NCBI GenBank assembly: GCA_036268075.1
Contig: DATAUV010000132.1
Location: forward strand, 7,163 to 71,162
DNA: 64,000 nt
Source: DATARH01 sp036268075
GTDB taxonomy: Bacteria; Pseudomonadota; Alphaproteobacteria; ATCC43930; CGMCC-115725
Reading direction: 5' to 3'
The notes below the pieces were generated by a model. The model did not search any database, had not been told where the DNA came from, and was given only the letters and a program-made list of their open reading frames with translations. The translations under genes were made by a program, and so were the position numbers. Below are positions 59,625 through 64,000 of the stretch, piece by piece. Every line of letters starts with the position of its first letter. Within the stretch, counting starts at the first letter, position 1.

Positions 59625-60632
59625 ATGACCTCTCGCATCGGCATGGCCTTCTCAGGCGGCCCGTCCCCCGCCGAGATCGCGTCGCTGATCGGGCTTGCCG
59701 ACGAGCTGGGCTACGAATCCGCCTGGGTCGCAGAAGGGCATGGCGGCGACCAGTTCGCGGTGCTCGCCGCCGCCGCGCTGCAGTCGAAGCGGATCATTCT
59801 CGGCACCGGCATCACCAGCGTCTTTGTCCGCACGGCCCCGACGATCGCGATGGCGGCGGCGACGGTCGACGACGTGTCCGGCGGCCGCCACATCCTCGGC
59901 ATCGGATCGAGCCACCGCGTCCAGGTCGAGGGCGAGCACGGCGTCCCTTACGGCAAGCCGCTGACCCGAACCCGCGAGACGGTCGAGCTGATCCGCGCCC
60001 TCCTCCGCGACGGCAAGGCATCGTATCAGGGTCAGACATTTAGCATCGAAAACTTCGAGCTGTGGTTCAAGCCGCGCCGCCCAACCCTGCCGATCTACGT
60101 GTCGGCCGTGTTCCCGAAGATGATCGCGCTCTGCGGCGAGATCGCCGACGGCATCATCCTGACCCGCAGCACGGTCAAGACCGCGCCCGAAATCCGCAGC
60201 CAACTCGCCGAGGGCGCCCGTAGCGCCGGCCGGGACCCGTGGGCCATCACGATCGTCACCCTGCTCCCGACCATCGTCGCCGGCACCAAGCGCGAGGCGC
60301 TGGCCGCGCTCCGTCCCGGGCTCGCCTTTTATGCCGGATTTTTCCCGCGCTACAACAAGCTGATGGCCGATCACGGCTTCCCCGAGGAGGCCGCCGCGAT
60401 CGCCGAGGCATTTGCCCGCGGCGACCGCGAGGCGGCCGAGCGCGCGACCAGCGACGCCCTCATTGACGCCACCAGCGTCGCCGGCACCCCCGCGCAATGC
60501 CGCGAGCGGATCGAAGAATACCGCGCCTCGGGCATCGACGTGCCGGTGCTGAGCCCCTATTCCCGCGGCCCCGGATCAAAGGCCGCGTTCGAGGCGGTGA
60601 TCCGCGCCTGCGCACCCCCGCGCTCAACATGA
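59625..60632 (+). CDS. LLM class flavin-dependent oxidoreductase (3)
   Basis: The 335-residue protein is related to F420- or FMN-dependent luciferase-like enzymes: GMAFSGGPSPAEIASLIGLA, YESAWVAEGHGGDQFAVLAA, GTGITSVFVRTAPTIAMAAA and the TVDDVSGGRHILGIG motif. This subgroup resembles F420-dependent methylenetetrahydromethanopterin-reductase-like proteins. The stop overlaps the CoA-transferase start (ATGA), so the two are coupled. Substrate unknown. Confidence 0.87.
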   Translation: MTSRIGMAFSGGPSPAEIASLIGLADELGYESAWVAEGHGGDQFAVLAAAALQSKRIILGTGITSVFVRTAPTIAMAAATVDDVSGGRHILGIGSSHRVQVEGEHGVPYGKPLTRTRETVELIRALLRDGKASYQGQTFSIENFELWFKPRRPTLPIYVSAVFPKMIALCGEIADGIILTRSTVKTAPEIRSQLAEGARSAGRDPWAITIVTLLPTIVAGTKREALAALRPGLAFYAGFFPRYNKLMADHGFPEEAAAIAEAFARGDREAAERATSDALIDATSVAGTPAQCRERIEEYRASGIDVPVLSPYSRGPGSKAAFEAVIRACAPPRST

Positions 60633-62782
60633 CGCTGCTCGCCGGCCTCAACATCGTCCAGCTCGGCGACGGCCTCGCCGCGGCGGTTTGCGGCCGGCTG
60701 TTCGCCGATACCGGCGCCGCGGTCGCCTGCATCGGCGCCGACCGCTCGACCCCGTTCGCCGAATATCTGAACCACCGCAAGCCGGCGCCCCCGCCCGACG
60801 CGCTCGCCGCGGCTGACCTGATCATCGCCGAGGGCGGCCCGGCCGCGCTGGCGAGACACGGCCATTCCCGTGACGATCTCCGGCGGCTCAACGCCCGCGC
60901 CGTCATCGCGCTGATCTCGCCCTACGGCCAGACCGGTCCCAAGGCCGACGAGCCGGCGAGTGATTTGACGCTGCTTTACGCGAGCGGCATCGCCCACCTG
61001 CTGACCGGCCAGGTCGACGACCTCGCCGAGGCGCCGATCCGCCCGGTCGGCGAGCAATCGGCGTTTATCGGCGGCATCGCCGCGGCCTGCGCCGCGATGC
61101 AGGCGCTGCTGTCCACTACCGAGGGCGCGGTCGTCGACGTCTCGATCGAGGAGGCGCTGGCGACGATGGCGATGACCGAGCTCGCCCGCGCAGGGCTCGG
61201 CAAGGCGAGCCGCCCACGCAAGCGCGTCGGCGACGGCAACGGCGCCACGGTCTGCATCCTCCCGGCGCGCGACGGCTACGCCGCGATCTCGCCGCGCGAG
61301 GACCGGCAATGGGCCGCCTGGCTCAAGGTCATGGGCTCGCCGGCTTGGGCCGCGGATCCGCGTTTCGCCACCAAGCCCGACCGCGTCGCCCATTTCGACG
61401 CGCTGCACGCGCTGATGTCGGAGTGGAGCCGCAACCACGACAAGCAATGGATCGCCGACCAGGCACAGGAAGCCCATGTGCCGAGCTTTCCGCTGCGCGA
61501 GCCCGAGGAACAGCTCGCCTCGCCGCAGCTCGCGCACCGGCGTTTCTACCGGCCGCTCGATATCGCGGGGAAGACCGTCAACACGCCGGGCGCCCCGTTC
61601 GGCCTGACCCTGTCGCCGGGCCGCGAGAACGCGCCGAATCCCGCCGGCGCACTCCCGCTCAGCGGCATCCGCGTGCTCGACTTCAGTTGGGTGATCGCCG
61701 GGCCGACGACGACGCGCTACCTCGCCGCGATGGGCGCGGAAATCATCAAGATCGAGGCCCCGGGCCGCGGCGATCCCGGCCGCGCCACCGAACTCCACAC
61801 CGTGCTCGGCCAGGCCAAGAAGGCGATCGTTCTCGACCTCAAGCAGCCCGAGGCCGTCGCGGCCGCCCGCGCCCTCGCCGCCAAATCCGACGTGCTGGTC
61901 GAGAATTTCGCGACCGGCGTGATGGACCGGCTCGGCCTCGGCGCCGAGGCGCTGCGGGAGGTCAACCCGAACCTCGTCTACGTCTCCGCCTCCGGTCTCG
62001 GCCGCACCGGCCCTGAGGCGCATGGGGTCGCCTACGGCACGCTGCTCCAGTGCTACGCCGGGTTCGCCGGGCTCAACCGGCATCCCGGCATCCCGCCGCG
62101 CGTGGGATTTGCCTGGCTCGACCCGATGTGCGGGCTGATGCTGGCCTATGTCACCGCCGCCGCGCTGTGGCGCCGCCGGCGTGACGGCGCGGTCGCGCGG
62201 GTCGATTTCTCGATGGTCGAGGCCCTCTTGTGGACGATGGCCGAGCCGCTGATCGCGACCCAGTTCGGCGACAAGCCCCAGCCCCAGGGCAACCGCTCGC
62301 CGCGCCATATCCCGCACAACGCCTATCGCTGCGCCGGCGACGACGAATGGATCGCCCTTGCCGTTACCATCGAGGACGAGTGGCGCGCACTGTGCGGCGC
62401 GATCCCGGCGATGGCGCATCTCGCCGAATGGGGCATGCGCCAGCGCACCGAGCGGCGCGGCGGGATCGATGGCGTCCTCACCGGCTGGGCCTCGCGCCTT
62501 GGCGCCGCCGACGCCGCCGCCATCCTGCGCGAGGCCGGCATCCCTTGCGCCGTGCTCGCCGATTCATCCGACCTCGCCGCGAGCGAGCACCTGCGCGCCC
62601 GCGGCTTCTGGGACGGGTTCGGCGCCGGCGCCCTGCCCGGCCTGCCGTGGCAATCGACGCTCGACCGCGCCACGGGCCCGGCTCCCGCGCTCGGCGCCGA
62701 CACCGACGCGGTGCTGCGCGACGTGCTGGGCCTCACCCCCGACCGCATCGCCGCGCTCCGCCGATCCGGCGCGCTGGGATAG
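60629..62782 (+). CDS. Class III CoA-transferase, two fused domains
   Basis: The 717-residue protein contains two CaiB/BaiF-like domains in tandem: residues about 1-330 (with ISPYGQTGPKADEPASDLTLL and GEQSAFIGGIAAACAAMQAL) and about 345-717 (LSGIRVLDFSWVIAGPTTTR, IIKIEAPGRGDPGR and KSDVLVENFATGVMDRLG). Class III enzymes transfer CoA between carboxylic acids through an Asp-anhydride; the fused form is about twice the usual 400 residues. The second domain looks complete with the catalytic region, while the first starts shorter and may be structural. It is coupled to the luciferase-like gene. It probably activates an acid in the pathway. Confidence 0.87.
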   Translation: MTLLAGLNIVQLGDGLAAAVCGRLFADTGAAVACIGADRSTPFAEYLNHRKPAPPPDALAAADLIIAEGGPAALARHGHSRDDLRRLNARAVIALISPYGQTGPKADEPASDLTLLYASGIAHLLTGQVDDLAEAPIRPVGEQSAFIGGIAAACAAMQALLSTTEGAVVDVSIEEALATMAMTELARAGLGKASRPRKRVGDGNGATVCILPARDGYAAISPREDRQWAAWLKVMGSPAWAADPRFATKPDRVAHFDALHALMSEWSRNHDKQWIADQAQEAHVPSFPLREPEEQLASPQLAHRRFYRPLDIAGKTVNTPGAPFGLTLSPGRENAPNPAGALPLSGIRVLDFSWVIAGPTTTRYLAAMGAEIIKIEAPGRGDPGRATELHTVLGQAKKAIVLDLKQPEAVAAARALAAKSDVLVENFATGVMDRLGLGAEALREVNPNLVYVSASGLGRTGPEAHGVAYGTLLQCYAGFAGLNRHPGIPPRVGFAWLDPMCGLMLAYVTAAALWRRRRDGAVARVDFSMVEALLWTMAEPLIATQFGDKPQPQGNRSPRHIPHNAYRCAGDDEWIALAVTIEDEWRALCGAIPAMAHLAEWGMRQRTERRGGIDGVLTGWASRLGAADAAAILREAGIPCAVLADSSDLAASEHLRARGFWDGFGAGALPGLPWQSTLDRATGPAPALGADTDAVLRDVLGLTPDRIAALRRSGALG

Positions 62783-62811
62783 GCTTACGCACGTTCAACC
62801 GGAGGAAAACG

Positions 62812-63210
62812 ATGAGCATCACCCTCAACCAGGCCACCCGCGTGCTGCGCGCCACCCTCGCCAAGGCGGCGGAGCTCGACATCAAGGTCACCGCCGCCGT
62901 CGTCGACAATGGCGGCCGGCTCGTCGCGTTGCAGCGGATGGACGGGGCGATCTGGGCCGGGGTCTACGGCAGCCAGGGCAAGGCGATCGCCTCCGCCGCG
63001 TTCGGCCGCAAGAGCGGCGATATGGCCGCGCGCGCCGACCAGCCGACCCCGCGCGGCATCGCGCTCGCCGATGGCGGGCACATGATCATGGGCCAGGGCG
63101 CGGTGCCGCTCTACCGCAACGGCGCCCTCATCGGCGCCTGCGGCGTCGGCGGCGGCACCTCGCAGGAAGACGAGGATTGCGCGGCGGCCGGGGCAGAGAC
63201 GCTGAAATAA
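62812..63210 (+). CDS. GlcG/HbpS family (heme-binding) protein
   Basis: The 132-residue protein has the family pattern: VTAAVVDNGGRLVALQRMDG, the ASAAFGRKSGD segment, GGHMIMGQGAVPLYRNGALI and the C-terminal GACGVGGGTSQEDEDCAAAG. Members bind haem or cobalamin and are found in catabolic operons (GlcG). GGAGG lies six bases before the ATG. It ends the cluster. Functional role unknown. Confidence 0.86.
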   Translation: MSITLNQATRVLRATLAKAAELDIKVTAAVVDNGGRLVALQRMDGAIWAGVYGSQGKAIASAAFGRKSGDMAARADQPTPRGIALADGGHMIMGQGAVPLYRNGALIGACGVGGGTSQEDEDCAAAGAETLK

Positions 63211-63225
63211 GCTGCCTTGGGCCGC

Positions 63226-63415
63226 GGGCGTCCCGCCCGCATTTTCTCTTGAGGTACGGGCGTCCCGCCCGCTCTCGCTCCGCTCGGCCCTCACCCGCCC
63301 TTCGGGCACCCTCTCCCACGGTGCGGGCGAGGGGAAAATTGTCGAATCCCCTCGCCCGCAACGCGGGAGAGGGTGGATCGCGAAGCGAGACGGGTGAGGG
63401 TCGCGCGAAGCGCGA
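63226..63415. repeat. Dispersed repeats with two direct copies
   Basis: GGGCGTCCCGCCCGC occurs twice (63226-63240 and 63258-63272). Then CCCTCACCCGCCC and GACGGGTGAGGGTC frame a pair of hairpins (CCCTCTCCCACGGTGCGGGCGAGGGG and CCCCTCGCCCGCAACGCGGGAGAGGG in parts). No gene is seen in this 215-base gap. Confidence 0.7.
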
Positions 63416-63425
63416 GGCCGGCACG

Positions 63426-63779
63426 CTACATCCGCCGTTCGGATACTCCTGCAAGGAACGACCCGAGCTGGTCCTTCCAGAATTTCGCCATCGCCGTGGT
63501 GCCGTGGCCGCGCGTCTCGGTGCTGGCCGGGACCAGGTAGAGCTTGCCGTAGAACACGACCGCCGCCTTGAACCCGCGCGGCTGCGCCGTGTAATTGCCG
63601 CCCTGCCAGCCGGGATCGTTGCGGATCGCCTGGGTCATCAGCCGCCGCAGCATCCAGTTGCGGCTCGCCATCGCGGTCGACTGCAACGCCATCGACACCA
63701 GCGCGTCCATGAAATCGGCTATTTCTCGCCCCGCATCCCGCCCATCGAGTTGCCGGCCTTCGCGGGGCCCGCGATGACC
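63426..63779 (-). pseudogene. Decayed MetX-like alpha/beta hydrolase
   Basis: On the minus strand one frame reads KAGNSMGGM, a nucleophile elbow, and then hits a stop; a second frame, displaced by one base, continues as ADFMDALVSMALQSTAMASRN with WMLRRLMTQAIRNDPGW. These are consecutive parts of MetX-like hydrolases, so a frameshift separates them. After YTAQPRGFKAA the sequence jumps to KLYLVPASTETRGHGTTAMA, which is near the C-terminus of such proteins, so an internal deletion is also present. The N-terminal half is absent. It is a non-functional remnant of about 115 codons. Confidence 0.75.
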
Positions 63780-63806
63780 CGCCGGCTACGGCGCTCGGGC
63801 AGCACC

Positions 63807-64000
63807 TCAAAAGCGGGTGCCGAAACGCACACCGAGATCGTTGATGCTTTGATTGTACCTGGCCAGCCCACCGTTCGAGATGTGATCGATCATGACCGAC
63901 ACCGCCCAGGTCGGATTGATCTGGTAGCCGAGCTCGCTCGCCTCGCGGAACAACACGTGGGACCCCAGCGCCTGGCGGTCGGAGGGTGCGGGGCCGCTCT
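63807..64000 (-). CDS. PagL-type lipid A 3-O-deacylase, C-terminal part
   Basis: The frame runs out of the window. The visible 64 residues include SHVLFREASELGYQINPTW, VSVMIDHISNGGLARYNQ and a terminal VRFGTRF that ends in an aromatic residue, as in outer-membrane barrels. DHISNGGL holds the His and Ser of the PagL catalytic triad. PagL removes the 3-O acyl chain of lipid A in the outer membrane. The signal peptide and first strands lie outside the window. It is downstream-adjacent to the MetX-like remnant. Confidence 0.85.
   Translation of the reverse strand, partial: SGPAPSDRQALGSHVLFREASELGYQINPTWAVSVMIDHISNGGLARYNQSINDLGVRFGTRF

Overview
The window is a GC-rich (roughly two-thirds G+C by eye) alphaproteobacterial chromosome segment. 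The evidence is the gene order: lptG-lptD-surA-pdxA-rsmA runs rightwards and converges on a leftward block fabD-fabG-[insert]-acpP-fabF-mltG-yicC-gmk. This is a familiar alphaproteobacterial layout of LPS export, pyridoxal phosphate synthesis, rRNA methylation and fatty-acid synthesis genes. The accessory catabolic genes (three luciferase-like monooxygenases, a CoA-transferase, a LigB-type dioxygenase) fit a soil or aquatic species. I cannot name the genus.

Region 1 (1-14105) is core. LptG and LptD belong to the LPS bridge, SurA is the outer-membrane chaperone that helps fold LptD, PdxA makes pyridoxal phosphate and RsmA methylates 16S rRNA. rsmA and gmk overlap tail to tail. The fab genes supply acyl chains for phospholipid and lipid A. 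Between fabG and acpP sits an atypical 260-residue Cys-rich gene of unknown function with its own ribosome binding site, followed by a strong hairpin.

Region 2 (about 14.2-41.0 kb) begins with an Abi/HEPN-like gene and continues as a 26 kb prophage-like element read right to left. It holds a LexA-type repressor (rightward), a GcrA-like and a DUF6456 regulator, a consensus sigma70 promoter, small and large terminase, a signal-peptide-bearing spike-like protein, portal, protease, capsid (with an inserted beta-rich domain), connectors, tail tube, chaperones, a short tape measure, DUF2460-DUF2163-NlpC/P60-tail tip genes in the gene-transfer-agent order, fibre genes, and a lysis cassette. Two rightward cargo genes, a sulfotransferase and a glycosyltransferase-FkbM methyltransferase fusion, look like surface-modifying morons. 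No integrase, replication gene or attachment repeat was seen. The element is therefore a defective or domesticated prophage, or one that relies on functions elsewhere.

Region 3 (41.1-47.2 kb) holds a metallo-beta-lactamase-fold hydrolase, a stand-alone receiver protein, and two large exported proteins of unknown function in tandem, one with five four-Cys repeats and a (Gly-Gln)n tail.

Region 4 (47.2-63.2 kb) is an accessory catabolic neighbourhood: SnoaL-like protein, nitroreductase, three luciferase-like oxidoreductases, alpha/beta hydrolase, VOC protein, LigB-type dioxygenase, N-acyl-D-amino-acid-deacylase-like amidohydrolase, cupin, enoyl-CoA hydratase, two-domain class III CoA-transferase and a GlcG/HbpS protein. 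It is interrupted by two toxin-antitoxin pairs (HigBA and a ParE/RelE-type pair), an NHL-repeat protein and many families of dispersed palindromic repeats. The window ends with a decayed MetX-like hydrolase and the C-terminus of a PagL-type lipid A deacylase.
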